From Marinobacter azerbaijanicus (GTDB lineage Bacteria > Pseudomonadota > Gammaproteobacteria > Pseudomonadales > Oleiphilaceae), in contig NZ_JASSVS010000002.1 of assembly GCF_030250645.1 (NCBI RefSeq), forward strand, positions 496,001-560,000: a stretch of 64,000 bases of DNA, written 5' to 3'. Every line of letters starts with the position of its first letter. Positions within the stretch are counted from its first letter, which is position 1. The notes under the pieces were generated by a model. That model was given only the letters and a program-made list of their open reading frames with translations, had not been told where the DNA came from and searched no databases. This document shows positions 1-9,732 of this stretch, in pieces. The position numbers and the translations under genes were made by a program.

Positions 1-711
1 GTGGTCGGGAATATCGGAAAGCACAATACCCTTCCCGCCACGGGATTCCGCCAACGCCTGGGCACGTTCAAGGGTGCGGTTGGCCACCAGAAAGTCTTTC
101 ACTCCGGCGTCTGCAAGATGCCGGGAAACCAGTTCGATGGTCTTGCCCGCGCCAATAAGCAGAGCCTTGTTGCGGGACATATCCGCAAAAATATGATGAG
201 CCATGCTGACGGCGGCATAAGCCACCGACACCGGGTTCTCACCAATCGCGGTCTGGGTTCGCACACGCTTGGCAACTGAGAAGGTCTGCTCAAACAGGCG
301 CGACAGGAAGGCCCCACTGGCATTGTGCTCCCGGGCCAGGGCGTAGGCATCCTTGAGCTGACCCAGGATCTGTGGCTCACCAAGCACCATGGAATCCAGC
401 CCCGCCGCCACCCGCATGATATGGCGCACGGCCTCGGCATCCCGGTGCACATACAGCACCTCTTCCAGATCCGCGGCCTCCATATCATGGAAGCCTGCCA
501 GCCACCGCAGTACAGCAGGCGCGCAGTCGTCGTCACCCGCCAGGTAGAGTTCGGTGCGGTTACAGGTAGACAGGATAGCCGCTTCACTGGCCCCGGAAGT
601 CGCACGCAATTCGGCAAAAGCCTCCGCCATTCGCTCGGGGGTGAACGCCACGCGCTCACGCAACTCGACCGGGGCGGTACGATGATTGATTCCGAGGGTG
701 ACCAGTGCCAT
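1..711 (-). CDS. hemA: Glutamyl-tRNA reductase, N-terminal part (cut by window edge)
   Basis: First committed step of C5-pathway tetrapyrrole synthesis: NADPH-dependent reduction of Glu-tRNA to glutamate-1-semialdehyde in the cytoplasm. Read on the minus strand from the ATG at 711, the protein opens [20 protein letters not shown], carries the catalytic motif STCNRTEL with the nucleophile Cys near residue 50, then [17 protein letters not shown] (about 105-121) and the Rossmann glycine motif [11 protein letters not shown] (about residue 170). The 237 visible codons are about half of the usual ~420 residues; the rest lies left of position 1. It diverges from the TPR lipoprotein gene, as in Pseudomonas. 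Confidence 0.95.
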   Translation of the reverse strand, partial: MALVTLGINHRTAPVELRERVAFTPERMAEAFAELRATSGASEAAILSTCNRTELYLAGDDDCAPAVLRWLAGFHDMEAADLEEVLYVHRDAEAVRHIMRVAAGLDSMVLGEPQILGQLKDAYALAREHNASGAFLSRLFEQTFSVAKRVRTQTAIGENPVSVAYAAVSMAHHIFADMSRNKALLIGAGKTIELVSRHLADAGVKDFLVANRTLERAQALAESRGGKGIVLSDIPDH

Positions 712-942
712 GTCGCGGTTAGACTGCCTTATGCCGGAAGACGGAGTATTACCGGTATTTTAACGATCAGGAGCTTCAGTCGCCACCCAAAACCACTGCA
801 ATATCGGGAACTGCTGACAGGTTGGGCAATATCAGGCGCTTGTGCCATCATAGAACCTCATTGCATTACGCCACATCTGAGGCTGCCGCCAGAACCATTC
901 CCGGCCCATCAGGTGCACTGTACACAGATCATGGGATGTTGC

Positions 943-2697
943 ATGCAAAAGTCCGCATTACTGCTTGTTACCTGCCTGCTCGGGCTTTCCCTGTCCGGCT
1001 GCGCGCTTCTGAAGGACAACCAGGAACAGCAATCCGACACTGCACAGGAGGATACCGGGAAGACCACATCCTCCGCCGATCAGGAACCGGAAATCCGCTA
1101 CGCGGACTTCGAACCGGAAGAGCTCTACCTGCTCCTCTCCGGCGAGATAGCCGCCCAGCGGGGCCGCTTTGACGTTACCCTTGTCAATTACATGAAGGCA
1201 GCGCAGCAATCCCGCGACAGGGCGGTTATTGAGAGAACCATGCGCATTGCCCAGTCTCTCAATGCCGACAATGCCCAGCGAAAACTGGCAGAATTATGGC
1301 TGGACGTAGATCCCGACAACATGCAGGCCCACCGGGTCTCGGCGATCCAGGCAGTGAAAAACAACGATCTGGAAACCGCGCTTGGCCACATGGAACGCAT
1401 CATGGATCTGGGCGGCGACGCAGACTTTGACAGCCTGGCCGCCATGGCCGGAAATCTGCCACCGGAGCAACAGCAGGAGCTACTCCAGCTGTATCAACAG
1501 ATGGAACAGCGGCATCCGGACAACCCGGAGCTGCACTACAGCATTGCCCTGCTTCTGAAAGTGACCGGTAAACCGCAACAGGCCCTGGATAAACTGACTC
1601 CCCTGCTTGACGATGAACCGGACTTCCAGCCCGCCCTGGTCCTGAAAGGCGACCTGCTTTACCAGACCGGCGAGAAGCGTCAGGCACTGGACCATCTGCT
1701 GCGCAATACCCGGCGATTTCCCAACAACCGCCAGATGGGCACACTCTATGGTCGCATGCTGATCGGTGAAGGCGAGCTCCAGGCCGCCCAGGACGAATTC
1801 AGTCGGCTGGTGCGTCGCTTCCCCGACGTGCCCGGCCTGAGACTCTCCCACGCCCTGGTGGCGCTGGAAAATGGCCAGACTGCTCTGGCCGAGGAGGAAC
1901 TGACCCGGCTGATCGAACAGGGCCACCATACGGATGAAGCGCATTATTACCTGGGCCGGATTGCCGACGAAGAGGACAAGACCGAGCAGGCCATCGGCTA
2001 TTACAGGAACGTCGAGAAAGGCAACTACTACTTTCCTGCCCTGGCACGGGCCAGCGAGCTTATGGCGGAGCAGGGGGACCTTGATGAGGCACTGTCCGCA
2101 ATACGGGAACTGAGGGACAACAATCCTGCCCAGGAGGAAAATTTCCACCTGCTGGAAATCAACCTCCTGCTGGACAGGGAGCGGAAGCAACAGGCGCTGG
2201 AGGCCGCCAATACAGCACTGGAAGATTACCCGGATAACATCCGCATCCGCTATGCCCGCGCCATGCTGCTGGATTCACTGGACAAACCCGGGCAGGCAGA
2301 GGCCGACCTGAGGAAGATCATTGAAGAGCAGCCACAAAATGCGGTCGCTCTCAACGCTCTGGGCTACATCATCACTTCCCGCTCGGACCGCTATGATGAA
2401 GCCAGGGACTACATCGAACGGGCACTGGAAATCGACCCGGAAAACCCCGCCATCCTCGACAGCATGGGCTGGGTACTTTACAAACAGGGCGAGACGGAAG
2501 AGGCCCTGACATACCTGTCCCGCGCCTGGGAAGCCTACAAGGATCCGGAAGTGGCCGCTCACCTCGGCGAGGTTCTCTGGCAGACCGGAGAGCAGGAACA
2601 GGCCCGCATCATCTGGGAAGAAGGGTTTGCGCAAGACCCGGACCACCCGGTACTGATCGAAACCGTCGAGAGGCTGACCGGGGAGCAATCCCTTTGA
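943..2697 (+). CDS. TPR-repeat outer-membrane-type lipoprotein
   Basis: Secreted lipoprotein built almost entirely of tetratricopeptide repeats. The N-terminus MQKSALLLVTCLLGLSLSGC is a type II signal peptide with lipobox LSGC; the mature protein (about 560 residues) shows many TPR units, for example around ALNALGYIITSR and AILDSMGWVLYKQGETEEAL near the C-terminus. An in-frame ATG at 931 (MGCCMQ) is an alternative start; the open frame extends far upstream but lacks a signal peptide there, so 943 is preferred. Its stop overlaps the TTG start of lolB. A TPR protein occupies the same place before lolB in Pseudomonas. Its molecular role is not known to me; a scaffolding role in the envelope is inferred. 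Confidence 0.85.
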   Translation: MQKSALLLVTCLLGLSLSGCALLKDNQEQQSDTAQEDTGKTTSSADQEPEIRYADFEPEELYLLLSGEIAAQRGRFDVTLVNYMKAAQQSRDRAVIERTMRIAQSLNADNAQRKLAELWLDVDPDNMQAHRVSAIQAVKNNDLETALGHMERIMDLGGDADFDSLAAMAGNLPPEQQQELLQLYQQMEQRHPDNPELHYSIALLLKVTGKPQQALDKLTPLLDDEPDFQPALVLKGDLLYQTGEKRQALDHLLRNTRRFPNNRQMGTLYGRMLIGEGELQAAQDEFSRLVRRFPDVPGLRLSHALVALENGQTALAEEELTRLIEQGHHTDEAHYYLGRIADEEDKTEQAIGYYRNVEKGNYYFPALARASELMAEQGDLDEALSAIRELRDNNPAQEENFHLLEINLLLDRERKQQALEAANTALEDYPDNIRIRYARAMLLDSLDKPGQAEADLRKIIEEQPQNAVALNALGYIITSRSDRYDEARDYIERALEIDPENPAILDSMGWVLYKQGETEEALTYLSRAWEAYKDPEVAAHLGEVLWQTGEQEQARIIWEEGFAQDPDHPVLIETVERLTGEQSL

Positions 2698-3332
2698 GAT
2701 TTCCCGCCATTGCTCTGACGCTAGCCACCCTCATTCTGGGTGGCTGTACTTCCTTGCAGGTTGACCCACTACCCGAAGGCCTGACCGAACAGCCACCGGC
2801 AAGCTGGAACGAATACCGCGCCCGGCTGAACCAGTTCCAGCAATGGGAACTCACCGGCAAACTGGCCGTCCGCCAGCCTTCTGACAGCGGCACCGCAGTT
2901 ATCAACTACTGGAACCAGAATCAGGAGGCCTACGAACTGGCACTATCCTCCTCTTTCCTGGGCATGGGACGCACCACCATTGAGGGCATGCCTGGCTTCG
3001 TGGAACTGACATTGCCAGACGGCGAGCAGTATCAGTCAGGCAACCCGGAGGCGCTGATTGAAGCGGCCACAGGCTGGCAACTACCCATCAACAGCCTTAC
3101 CTGGTGGATAAGAGGCCTGCCCGGCCCGGACGGCGACTACCGGCTATTCTTCGACGATCAGGACCGGCTTGCGGTAATACGCCAGAAGGGCTGGGAGATT
3201 CGCTACGACCGCTGGCAGGCGTTTATTGAAGGCTACCCCTCCCTTCCGGCCCGTGTGACTGCAGTCAAGGGAGAAAAGCGGGTCAGGCTCGCCGTGACCA
3301 GTTGGCGCCAGACAGACGGAGACAGCCGGTGA
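2694..3332 (+). CDS. lolB: Outer-membrane lipoprotein LolB
   Basis: LolB accepts lipoproteins from periplasmic LolA and inserts them in the inner leaflet of the outer membrane. The 212-residue protein has signal peptide MRFPAIALTLATLILGGC with the lipidated Cys at residue 18, followed by the usual WELTGKLAVRQP start of the LolB beta-barrel and the exposed hydrophobic loop region SSSFLGMGRTTIEG. Start is TTG at 2694, inside the stop of the TPR gene (TTGA overlap), so translation is probably coupled. Its own stop overlaps the ispE GTG. Length is normal for the family. Confidence 0.93.
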   Translation: MRFPAIALTLATLILGGCTSLQVDPLPEGLTEQPPASWNEYRARLNQFQQWELTGKLAVRQPSDSGTAVINYWNQNQEAYELALSSSFLGMGRTTIEGMPGFVELTLPDGEQYQSGNPEALIEAATGWQLPINSLTWWIRGLPGPDGDYRLFFDDQDRLAVIRQKGWEIRYDRWQAFIEGYPSLPARVTAVKGEKRVRLAVTSWRQTDGDSR

Positions 3333-4186
3333 GCAGTCTTACACTTCCTTCTCCGGCCAAGCTGAATCTTTTCCTGCACATTCTGGGCCGGCGGCCGGAC
3401 GGCTACCACGAACTACAAACCCTGTTTCAGTTCCTTGACTACGGCGACACCATCACCCTGACCACCCGCCCTGACGACCAGATTTTACTGGAGCAGCCCA
3501 TACCCGGCGTGCCGGACGAAGAAAACCTGGTTATCCGAGCCGCCCGGAAACTGGCAGCCACAGCCAACAACCCTGTTGCCGGAGTCAGTATCGCCATCGA
3601 CAAACGACTACCCATGGGAGGTGGCCTGGGTGGTGGCAGCTCCAATGCCGCCACCACCCTGCTGGGATTGAATTACCTGTGGGGACTTGGCCACTCCCTC
3701 GACGAGCTGGCGGAGATTGGCCTGACTCTGGGTGCAGATGTGCCTGTTTTCGTTCGCGGACACTCTGCCTGGGGTGAAGGCGTGGGTGAAAAGCTGACCG
3801 ACGCGAATCCCCCTGAAGACTGGTTCGTGGTTATAAAACCATCTTGCGATATAAGCACCAAGGAGATTTTTTCCGAGCAAGGGTTGACAAGGGATACCCC
3901 CGGAATCAAAATAGCGCCCGCTTTTGAGGGAGACGCCTCGAGGTACCGAAACGACTGTGAGGATGTAGTTCGAAGACTGTATCCTGAGGTTCATCAAGGC
4001 CTGGAGTGGCTTGCACAATTCGGACCTGCAAGATTAACCGGAACCGGGGCTTGCATATTTGGACGTTTCCCGACAGAATCCGCAGCCCGGATTATCTGGG
4101 AAAGCAAACCCTCCGGCATCACGGGGTTCGTAGCTCAAGGGGTGAATATTTCACCACTTCACAAAAAGCTGACAGAGCTGAAATGA
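3329..4186 (+). CDS. ispE: 4-diphosphocytidyl-2-C-methyl-D-erythritol kinase
   Basis: GHMP-family kinase of the MEP isoprenoid pathway; phosphorylates CDP-ME at the 2-hydroxyl using ATP. The mature start is [19 protein letters not shown], with the ATP-binding glycine-rich loop [19 protein letters not shown] around residue 93 and the late motif [10 protein letters not shown]. The start is GTG at 3329 overlapping the lolB TGA by four bases (GTGA); the frame is open a little further upstream but that would run inside lolB. 285 residues, the expected size. It is followed after 19 bases by tRNA-Gln, and probably shares one transcript with lolB, the tRNA and prs. Confidence 0.95.
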   Translation: MSSLTLPSPAKLNLFLHILGRRPDGYHELQTLFQFLDYGDTITLTTRPDDQILLEQPIPGVPDEENLVIRAARKLAATANNPVAGVSIAIDKRLPMGGGLGGGSSNAATTLLGLNYLWGLGHSLDELAEIGLTLGADVPVFVRGHSAWGEGVGEKLTDANPPEDWFVVIKPSCDISTKEIFSEQGLTRDTPGIKIAPAFEGDASRYRNDCEDVVRRLYPEVHQGLEWLAQFGPARLTGTGACIFGRFPTESAARIIWESKPSGITGFVAQGVNISPLHKKLTELK

Positions 4187-4205
4187 TGCCAAAAAAGCAC
4201 GATAC

Positions 4206-4280
4206 TGGGGTGTCGCCAAGTGGTAAGGCAACGGGTTTTGATCCCGTCATGCGCAGGTTCGAATCCTGCCACCCCAGCCA
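4206..4280 (+). tRNA. tRNA-Gln (anticodon TTG)
   Basis: A 75-base cloverleaf with acceptor TGGGGTG pairing CACCCCA, anticodon stem ACGGG/CCCGT enclosing the loop TTTTGAT (anticodon TTG), T arm with GGTTCGAATCC, and an encoded CCA end. It sits between ispE and prs with only 19 bases upstream and 52 downstream, an arrangement also known from Pseudomonas. I see no convincing promoter of its own, so processing from the lolB-ispE transcript is likely (inference). Confidence 0.97.
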
Positions 4281-4332
4281 CCTTTCTCCCGCTTCTTCTG
4301 AATCAAACGCCGTTACCGAGAAGGATGCCGTC

Positions 4333-5283
4333 GTGTCCAAACTGATGATTTTCACTGGCAACGCCAACCCTGAGCTCGCCAAAGCCATCGCCCAGAAACT
4401 CCACATCCCCATGGGCCAGGCCACCGTTGGAACCTTCAGCGACGGTGAAACCACTGTCGAGATCAATGAAAATGTTCGCGGGCATGATGTCTTTATCATC
4501 CAGCCCACCTGTAACCCCACCAACGATAACCTGATGGAACTTATTGTGATGGCCGACGCCCTTCGTCGAGCATCCGCTACCCGGGTTACTGCGGTTATTC
4601 CCTATTACGGCTATGCTCGCCAGGACCGCCGCGTTCGCTCCACCCGCGTTGCCATCAGCGCAAAAGTGGTTGCAGACATGATCTCGAGCATCGGCGTCGA
4701 CAGGGTTCTGACACTGGACCTGCACGCCGACCAGATTCAGGGCTTCTTCGACATCCCGGTAGATAATATCTATGCCACCCCGGTAATGCTCGAAGATATC
4801 GAGAAGCAGCGTTTTGAAAACTTTGTTGTGGTATCTCCCGACGTTGGTGGCGTTGTGCGCGCCCGCGCCGTGGCCAAGCGTCTGGACGATGCCGACCTGG
4901 CCATCATCGACAAGCGCCGCCCGAAAGCCAATGTGTCACAGGTCATGCACATCATCGGTGATGTCAAAGACAAGACGTGTATTCTGGTGGACGACATCAT
5001 TGATACGGCGGGTACGCTGTGCAAAGCCGCCAATGCCCTGAAAGAGCACGGCGCCTCCAAAGTCGTCGCCTATATCACCCATCCCGTCCTCTCCGGCCCG
5101 GCTGTTGACAACCTTAACGCCTCCGAACTGGACGAACTGGTGGTCTGTGACACAATCCCACTGGGTGACAAAGCGCGTAATTGTGATAAGATCCGCATCC
5201 TCAGTATGGCTGGGCTGCTTGCGGAATCCATTCGTCGCGTCAGTAATGAAGAATCCATCAGCGCGATGTTTGAGAACGCCTGA
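4333..5283 (+). CDS. prs: Ribose-phosphate pyrophosphokinase
   Basis: Makes PRPP from ribose-5-phosphate and ATP for purine, pyrimidine, NAD, His and Trp synthesis. The protein starts [20 protein letters not shown] and has the ATP/flexible-loop motif YGYARQDRR, the metal-binding [12 protein letters not shown] and the PRPP-binding loop [13 protein letters not shown]. Start is GTG at 4333: it gives 316 residues, close to the family's ~315, while upstream in-frame codons run through the tRNA-Gln gene and cannot be coding. Followed by a perfect 13-bp inverted repeat. Confidence 0.95.
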   Translation: MSKLMIFTGNANPELAKAIAQKLHIPMGQATVGTFSDGETTVEINENVRGHDVFIIQPTCNPTNDNLMELIVMADALRRASATRVTAVIPYYGYARQDRRVRSTRVAISAKVVADMISSIGVDRVLTLDLHADQIQGFFDIPVDNIYATPVMLEDIEKQRFENFVVVSPDVGGVVRARAVAKRLDDADLAIIDKRRPKANVSQVMHIIGDVKDKTCILVDDIIDTAGTLCKAANALKEHGASKVVAYITHPVLSGPAVDNLNASELDELVVCDTIPLGDKARNCDKIRILSMAGLLAESIRRVSNEESISAMFENA

Positions 5284-5317
5284 TCAGCTAACAGCCTGAT
5301 TTACAGAGAAGAATTCA

Positions 5318-5343
5318 GACCGGGAGCCCATGGGCTCCCGGTC
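5318..5343. terminator. Perfect 13-bp inverted repeat after prs
   Basis: GACCGGGAGCCCA is followed immediately by its exact reverse complement, giving a very GC-rich stem 35 bases after the prs stop. There is no T-tract, so it may act as a weak or Rho-assisted terminator, a 3'-end stabilising hairpin, or an attenuating structure before rplY. Confidence 0.5.
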
Positions 5344-5438
5344 TGCTTAGTCCGCCGGAAAAGCTTCCGGCATTTCGCAAATGTCACCTGTTCAGGGCCT
5401 GGTCGCGGGCCGTTCCGGTGAAAATTGAGGTTATAACC

Positions 5439-6086
5439 ATGTCTCAGGAATTTCTTATTGAAGCATTTCCTCGTGGCGATCAGGGGAGAGGTGCGAGCCG
5501 CCGCCTGCGTCGTGAGGAGCGTAAAATTCCGGCCATTATCTATGGCGGAAAAAAAGAAGCCACTCCGATTTCCATCTGGCACAACGAGCTGAAAAAAGCT
5601 CTGGAAAACGAAGCCTTCTTCTCCCACGTTCTGACCATCGAGCTGGACGGCAAGAAAGAGAGCGTGATCCTGAAGGATCTGCAGCGTCACCCGTACAAGC
5701 CGCTGCTGACCCACGCCGACTTCCTGCGCGTTGACAAGGATCACGAGATCCACGTAAACGTGCCGCTGCACTTCCTGAACGAAGACTCTGCACCGGCCAT
5801 CAAGCTTCAGGGCGGCGTTGCCAACCACCAGATCACCGAAGTGGAAGTGATCTGTCTGCCGCAGAATCTGCCTGAGTTCCTTGAAGTCGACATGGCTGAA
5901 GTAGAGATGGACCAGGTTGTTCACCTGAGCGACCTCAAACTGCCGAAAGGCGTTCGTGTTGCTGCCCTGCTCCAGGGTGAGGATCACGATCTTCCGGTTG
6001 TTGCCATCCACAAGCCGCGCGGCGCCAAAGTTGATGACGAAGGCGAAGGCGGCGAGGAAGGTGAAGAAGGCGAAGGCAAGGAGTAA
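5439..6086 (+). CDS. rplY: 50S ribosomal protein L25, CTC-type long form
   Basis: 5S rRNA-binding protein of the large subunit. The 215-residue product begins MSQEFLIEAFPRGDQGRGAS, has the N-terminal L25 domain (about 1-90) and the C-terminal TL5/CTC beta domain (about 100-190), then an acidic Gly/Glu tail DDEGEGGEEGEEGEGKE. This is the long form common outside the enterobacteria (E. coli L25 is under 100 residues). The ATG at 5439 is preceded by TTGAGG at a good distance; an upstream in-frame ATG at 5418 has no such site. Precedes pth, as in Pseudomonas. Confidence 0.94.
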   Translation: MSQEFLIEAFPRGDQGRGASRRLRREERKIPAIIYGGKKEATPISIWHNELKKALENEAFFSHVLTIELDGKKESVILKDLQRHPYKPLLTHADFLRVDKDHEIHVNVPLHFLNEDSAPAIKLQGGVANHQITEVEVICLPQNLPEFLEVDMAEVEMDQVVHLSDLKLPKGVRVAALLQGEDHDLPVVAIHKPRGAKVDDEGEGGEEGEEGEGKE

Positions 6087-6116
6087 CTGCTCCTGTACTG
6101 ACGAGGGCAACGGCAG

Positions 6117-6707
6117 ATGGCACAGGATATCCTCATGGTGGTGGGGCTGGGTAACCCAGGTCCCGACTATGCGAATACCCGCCATAATGCCGGCGCTCTT
6201 TTCGTCGAAGCTCTGGCCCGCGAAGCGGGCCAGACGCTCCGCCCCGAAAAGAAGTACCACGGCCTCTACGCCCGCATTCAAATGCAGGGCCTGGACCTGC
6301 ATCTGTTGAATCCCTCCACCTATATGAACCGCAGCGGCCTGTCCATCAAGGCTCTGGCGGACTTTTTCAAGATTCAGCCCCAGCAGATCCTGGTTGCCCA
6401 CGACGACCTCGACCTGCCCCCCGGCACCGCCAAACTCAAGAAAGGTGGCGGACATGGCGGGCACAACGGCCTTCGGGACACCATCGCTCATCTGGGCACC
6501 AACGATTTCCAGCGCCTGCGCATCGGTATTGGACACCCCGGCGATAGCCGTCAGGTCACCGGCTACGTACTCGGCCGCCTGGGCAAACAGGAAACCGAAG
6601 AGCTCAACGCCGTCATCGACGAGATCATTCGCGTGCTGCCGGATGCTGCCAGCGGCAAACTTCCTGCCGCGATGAACAGGCTCCATAGTTTCAGGCCCAG
6701 CCCCTAA
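6117..6707 (+). CDS. pth: Peptidyl-tRNA hydrolase
   Basis: Releases tRNA from prematurely dropped peptidyl-tRNA. 196 residues starting [20 protein letters not shown], with the catalytic His at about residue 23 in [12 protein letters not shown], the substrate motif [10 protein letters not shown] and the signature [23 protein letters not shown] at 6117 lies 31 bases after the rplY stop behind GAGGGCAACGGCAG. Likely co-transcribed with rplY. Confidence 0.95.
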   Translation: MAQDILMVVGLGNPGPDYANTRHNAGALFVEALAREAGQTLRPEKKYHGLYARIQMQGLDLHLLNPSTYMNRSGLSIKALADFFKIQPQQILVAHDDLDLPPGTAKLKKGGGHGGHNGLRDTIAHLGTNDFQRLRIGIGHPGDSRQVTGYVLGRLGKQETEELNAVIDEIIRVLPDAASGKLPAAMNRLHSFRPSP

Positions 6708-6717
6708 GCCAGCCTCC

Positions 6718-6804
6718 GTCGGATTACGCCTGTGGCTAATCCGACCTACAACGACAGCAATGACCCGGACACACGTAGGTCGGATTAGCGAAGCGTAATC
6801 CGAC
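6718..6804. repeat. REP-like pair in inverted orientation
   Basis: Two copies of a short palindromic unit face each other: 6718-6749 and 6775-6804. The second reads GTAGGTCGGATTAGCGAAGC then GTAATCCGAC; the first is its near reverse complement. Each unit folds alone through GTCGGATTA/TAATCCGAC, and the pair can form one long hairpin. This unit type is widespread between genes in gammaproteobacteria. It lies just after pth and may act in transcript 3' processing or termination. Confidence 0.8.
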
Positions 6805-6890
6805 GTCCCCGAAGAATTCCCTTATTCGCTTACACCCCCATACACCGGTATAATCCGCCCAAATTTTTCAAGCACCAGCAGAGGCATTCC

Positions 6891-7982
6891 ATGGGATTTA
6901 ACTGCGGCATCGTCGGCCTTCCCAACGTCGGCAAATCCACCCTGTTCAACGCGCTGACCAAATCCGGCATTGGCGCCGAAAACTTTCCCTTCTGCACCAT
7001 CGAGCCCAATGCCGGCGTGGTTGCCATGCCCGATCCCCGCCTGAACAAGCTCGCCGAGATCGTGAAGCCGGAAAAAGTCGTCGCGACGACCATGGAGTTT
7101 GTGGACATTGCAGGCCTGGTAGAGGGCGCCTCCAAGGGCGAAGGCCTGGGAAACCAGTTCCTGGCCAACATCCGCCAGACCGACGCTATTGCCCACGTTG
7201 TGCGCTGCTTTGAAGACGACAACGTTATTCACGTCTCCAACAAAATTGATCCGGCCTCGGACATCGAGGTGATCAACACCGAGCTGGCCCTTGCCGATCT
7301 GGAAACCGTCGAGAAAGCCATCAAGCGGGTCCAGCGGGTCGCCAAGAGCGGCGACAAGGAAGCCAAGGCGCAACTGGAGATGTTCGAAAAACTGATGCCA
7401 GTTCTGAACGAAGGCAAGCCAGTGCGCAGCATGAACCTGGACAAGGACCAGATGGCACTGATCCGCGAGCTGTGCCTGCTGACCGTGAAGCCCACCATGT
7501 ACATCGCCAACGTCAGCGAAGACGGCTTTGAAAACAATCCTCACCTGGATACGGTGCGCAAAATCGCCGAATCTGAAAATGCCGTAGTGGTCCCCATCTG
7601 CAACAAGATAGAAGCCGAGATCTCCGAACTCGAAGACGATGAAAAGTCGATGTTCCTGGAAGAAATGGGCATGGACGAACCAGGCCTGGACCGCGTTATT
7701 CGTGCGGGCTACCGACTGCTGGACCTGCAGACCTACTTCACTGCTGGTGTAAAGGAAGTCCGCGCCTGGACCGTACGCGTTGGCGCTACCGCACCCCAGG
7801 CAGCCGGCGTGATCCACACCGACTTCGAGCGCGGCTTCATCCGAGCCGAAGTGGTGAGCTACGAAGACTTCGTCAAGTACAACGGCGAAGCCGGCGCCAA
7901 GGAGGCAGGCAAGTGGCGCCTGGAAGGCAAGGAATACATTGTGCAGGACGGCGACGTCATCCACTTCCGCTTTAACGTGTAA
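6891..7982 (+). CDS. ychF: Redox/ribosome-associated ATPase YchF (OLA1 family)
   Basis: Obg-related P-loop protein that prefers ATP and binds ribosomes. 363 residues starting [20 protein letters not shown] (Walker A at about 9-18), switch region [20 protein letters not shown], and the unusual G4 position NVSED in place of NKxD, which fits ATP preference in the family. The C-terminal TGS domain (about 275-360) ends [15 protein letters not shown]. Length matches the family. Next to tRNA-Met, as in Pseudomonas. Confidence 0.96.
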   Translation: MGFNCGIVGLPNVGKSTLFNALTKSGIGAENFPFCTIEPNAGVVAMPDPRLNKLAEIVKPEKVVATTMEFVDIAGLVEGASKGEGLGNQFLANIRQTDAIAHVVRCFEDDNVIHVSNKIDPASDIEVINTELALADLETVEKAIKRVQRVAKSGDKEAKAQLEMFEKLMPVLNEGKPVRSMNLDKDQMALIRELCLLTVKPTMYIANVSEDGFENNPHLDTVRKIAESENAVVVPICNKIEAEISELEDDEKSMFLEEMGMDEPGLDRVIRAGYRLLDLQTYFTAGVKEVRAWTVRVGATAPQAAGVIHTDFERGFIRAEVVSYEDFVKYNGEAGAKEAGKWRLEGKEYIVQDGDVIHFRFNV

Positions 7983-8008
7983 TTTTCAGAAAAAGCGGCC
8001 TCCAAGCC

Positions 8009-8037
8009 TTGACAGCAGGGGCCCAAATACTGAAAAT
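8009..8037 (+). promoter_or_regulatory. Sigma-70 promoter for tRNA-Met
   Basis: TTGACA at 8009-8014, a 17-base spacer and GAAAAT at 8032-8037, followed by ACGCGCC. The GC-rich discriminator is typical of stringently controlled stable RNA promoters. The same TTGACAGC start and ACGCGCC discriminator recur in front of tRNA-Leu at 28728. Confidence 0.75.
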
Positions 8038-8072
8038 ACGCGCCTCGTTTGGGCCTTGGCCCACAGCGAAAT

Positions 8073-8149
8073 GGCAAGGTAGCTCAGTTGGTTAGAGCAC
8101 GGCACTCATAATGCCGGGGTCGGCGGTTCGACTCCGCCCCTTGCTACCA
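8073..8149 (+). tRNA. tRNA-Met, elongator (anticodon CAT)
   Basis: A 77-base cloverleaf: acceptor GGCAAGG/CCTTGCT (first pair G:U), D arm with AGCTCAGTTGGTTAGAGC, anticodon stem CGGCA/TGCCG with loop CTCATAA (CAT), T arm GGCGGTTCGACTCCGCC and encoded ACCA. It resembles the E. coli elongator type and lacks the initiator's unpaired 1-72 and CGCGGGG start. An Ile-CAT (lysidine) identity is less likely. Confidence 0.95.
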
Positions 8150-8155
8150 GTATTT

Positions 8156-8190
8156 AAAAAGCCTGGCTCGAAAGAGTCGGGCTTTTTTTA
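8156..8190 (+). terminator. Rho-independent terminator after tRNA-Met
   Basis: AAAAGCCTGGCTC, tetraloop GAAA, GAGTCGGGCTTTT with two G:T pairs, ending in seven T. Begins seven bases after the tRNA CCA. Confidence 0.92.
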
Positions 8191-8318
8191 TACCTGCCTT
8201 CCCCTCCCCCAATAAATGAAAAGCAGCCCGCTGCCCTGCTCACCTATCCAGGCCTGTGGCATACTCTCCCTGAACGCTCAATCCCAGCATCAACATTCAA
8301 CAAAAAGGATACGACATC

Positions 8319-9596
8319 GTGAAACCGGAAACTCTCGCCCTCCACGCAGGCTTTAATGGCGACCCGACCACCAACGCCGCCACCACACCCATTTACCAGA
8401 CTACCTCCTATACCTTCGACGATACCCAGCACGGTGCCGATCTGTTCGACCTCAAGGTGCAGGGCAACATCTATACCCGCATCATGAACCCCACCAACGC
8501 GGTACTGGAAGAGCGCATGGCGCAGCTTGAAGGCGGTGTCGGTGCTCTTGCGGTAGCGTCGGGCATGGCCGCTATCCTCTATGCCCTGCAGACCATCTGT
8601 AAGGTGGGCAACAACATTGTCAGCACCGGCCAGCTTTATGGTGGCACCTACAACCTGTTTGCCCACTCACTCCCCAACCAGGGTATCGACTGCAGAATGG
8701 TGAGGCATGATGACTTTGACGCTGTGGAAAAGGCCATCGACGACAATACCCGGGCGCTGTTCTGCGAATCCATCGGCAACCCCGCCGGCAACGTGGTGGA
8801 CATCCAGCGCTGGGCGGAGATTGCCCACAAACATGGCATTCCGCTGATTGTCGACAACACTGTAGCGACCCCCTTCCTGTGCCGGCCCTTCGAACATGGC
8901 GCAGACATCGTCGTCCACTCGCTCACCAAGTACATCGGCGGTCACGGCACCACGGTTGCCGGCGTGGTGGTGGATTCCGGAAAATTCGACTGGGCCGCCA
9001 ACAAGGCAAAGTTCCCGATGCTCAATGAGCCGGATCCCTCTTACCACGGGGTGGTTTTCGCCGAGGCTCTGGGAGAGGCAGCTTTCATTGGCCGCTGCCG
9101 GGTTGTTCCGCTGCGCAATACCGGCGCAGCCCTGGCTCCGTTCAATGCCTTTCTGATCATGCAGGGCCTGGAAACCCTGGGACTGCGCATGGAGCGCCAC
9201 TGCGAGAATGCGGAAAAAGTGGCTGACTACCTGCAGAATCATCCATCCGTCGAATGGGTCAACTATGCCACACTGGCAGACAGCCCCTACAAGGCTACCT
9301 GTGACAAGATCTGTGGCGGCCGCGCATCGGGCATTCTCAGCTTTGGCATCACCGGTGGCCGCGAGAACGGCGCGAAGTTTATCGATGCCCTACAACTGAT
9401 CTACCGCCTGGTAAACATTGGTGACGCCAAGTCGCTGGCCTGCCACCCGGCCACGACCACGCACCGGCAGCTGAACCCGGAAGAACTGGCAAGCGCAGGC
9501 GTCAGCGAAGACCTTGTGCGGCTGTCGATCGGTATTGAACACGTCGACGACATTATTGCCGATATCAGCCAGGCACTGGACAAAGCCACGGCCTGA
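8319..9596 (+). CDS. metY: O-acetylhomoserine sulfhydrylase (aminocarboxypropyltransferase)
   Basis: PLP enzyme that makes homocysteine from O-acetylhomoserine and sulfide (direct sulfhydrylation route to methionine). 425 residues starting [20 protein letters not shown], with [20 protein letters not shown] (PLP phosphate and subunit contacts) and the PLP lysine in [18 protein letters not shown]. The long form (about 425 residues) and [19 protein letters not shown] favour MetY over cystathionine-type MetB/MetC enzymes. Start is GTG at 8319, preceded by AAAAAGGA at a good distance. It stands alone, with a hairpin after it. Confidence 0.92.
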   Translation: MKPETLALHAGFNGDPTTNAATTPIYQTTSYTFDDTQHGADLFDLKVQGNIYTRIMNPTNAVLEERMAQLEGGVGALAVASGMAAILYALQTICKVGNNIVSTGQLYGGTYNLFAHSLPNQGIDCRMVRHDDFDAVEKAIDDNTRALFCESIGNPAGNVVDIQRWAEIAHKHGIPLIVDNTVATPFLCRPFEHGADIVVHSLTKYIGGHGTTVAGVVVDSGKFDWAANKAKFPMLNEPDPSYHGVVFAEALGEAAFIGRCRVVPLRNTGAALAPFNAFLIMQGLETLGLRMERHCENAEKVADYLQNHPSVEWVNYATLADSPYKATCDKICGGRASGILSFGITGGRENGAKFIDALQLIYRLVNIGDAKSLACHPATTTHRQLNPEELASAGVSEDLVRLSIGIEHVDDIIADISQALDKATA

Positions 9597-9604
9597 CCCA
9601 GCTG

Positions 9605-9630
9605 GCGGGTACGACGAAAGTCGTACCCGC
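9605..9630 (+). terminator. Hairpin with GAAA loop after metY
   Basis: GCGGGTACGAC, GAAA, GTCGTACCCGC: an exact 11-bp stem closed by a stable tetraloop, nine bases after the metY stop. No T-tract follows, so termination is plausible but not certain. Confidence 0.6.
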
Positions 9631-9732
9631 AAACCCCGTGATTATCCGTACCCGCCTTGTATCCTCCGCTGCGGCGGATTACAGTTGAAGTTTATCCATC
9701 CCCACCCGTCAACGGCAGAGAGTCCAGTTGTA

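Noticed and set aside
325..942. Long upstream extension of the TPR lipoprotein frame
   Set aside because: It overlaps hemA on the other strand and the promoter gap, and has no signal peptide; the lipoprotein start at 943 explains the gene.
5301..6686. A 461-codon open frame on the minus strand
   Set aside because: It lies wholly opposite rplY and pth, both certain genes; its translation is low-complexity and has no ribosome site.
6822..7964. A 380-codon open frame on the minus strand
   Set aside because: Exact shadow of ychF; His/Val/Gly-biased composition typical of an antisense frame in GC-rich DNA.
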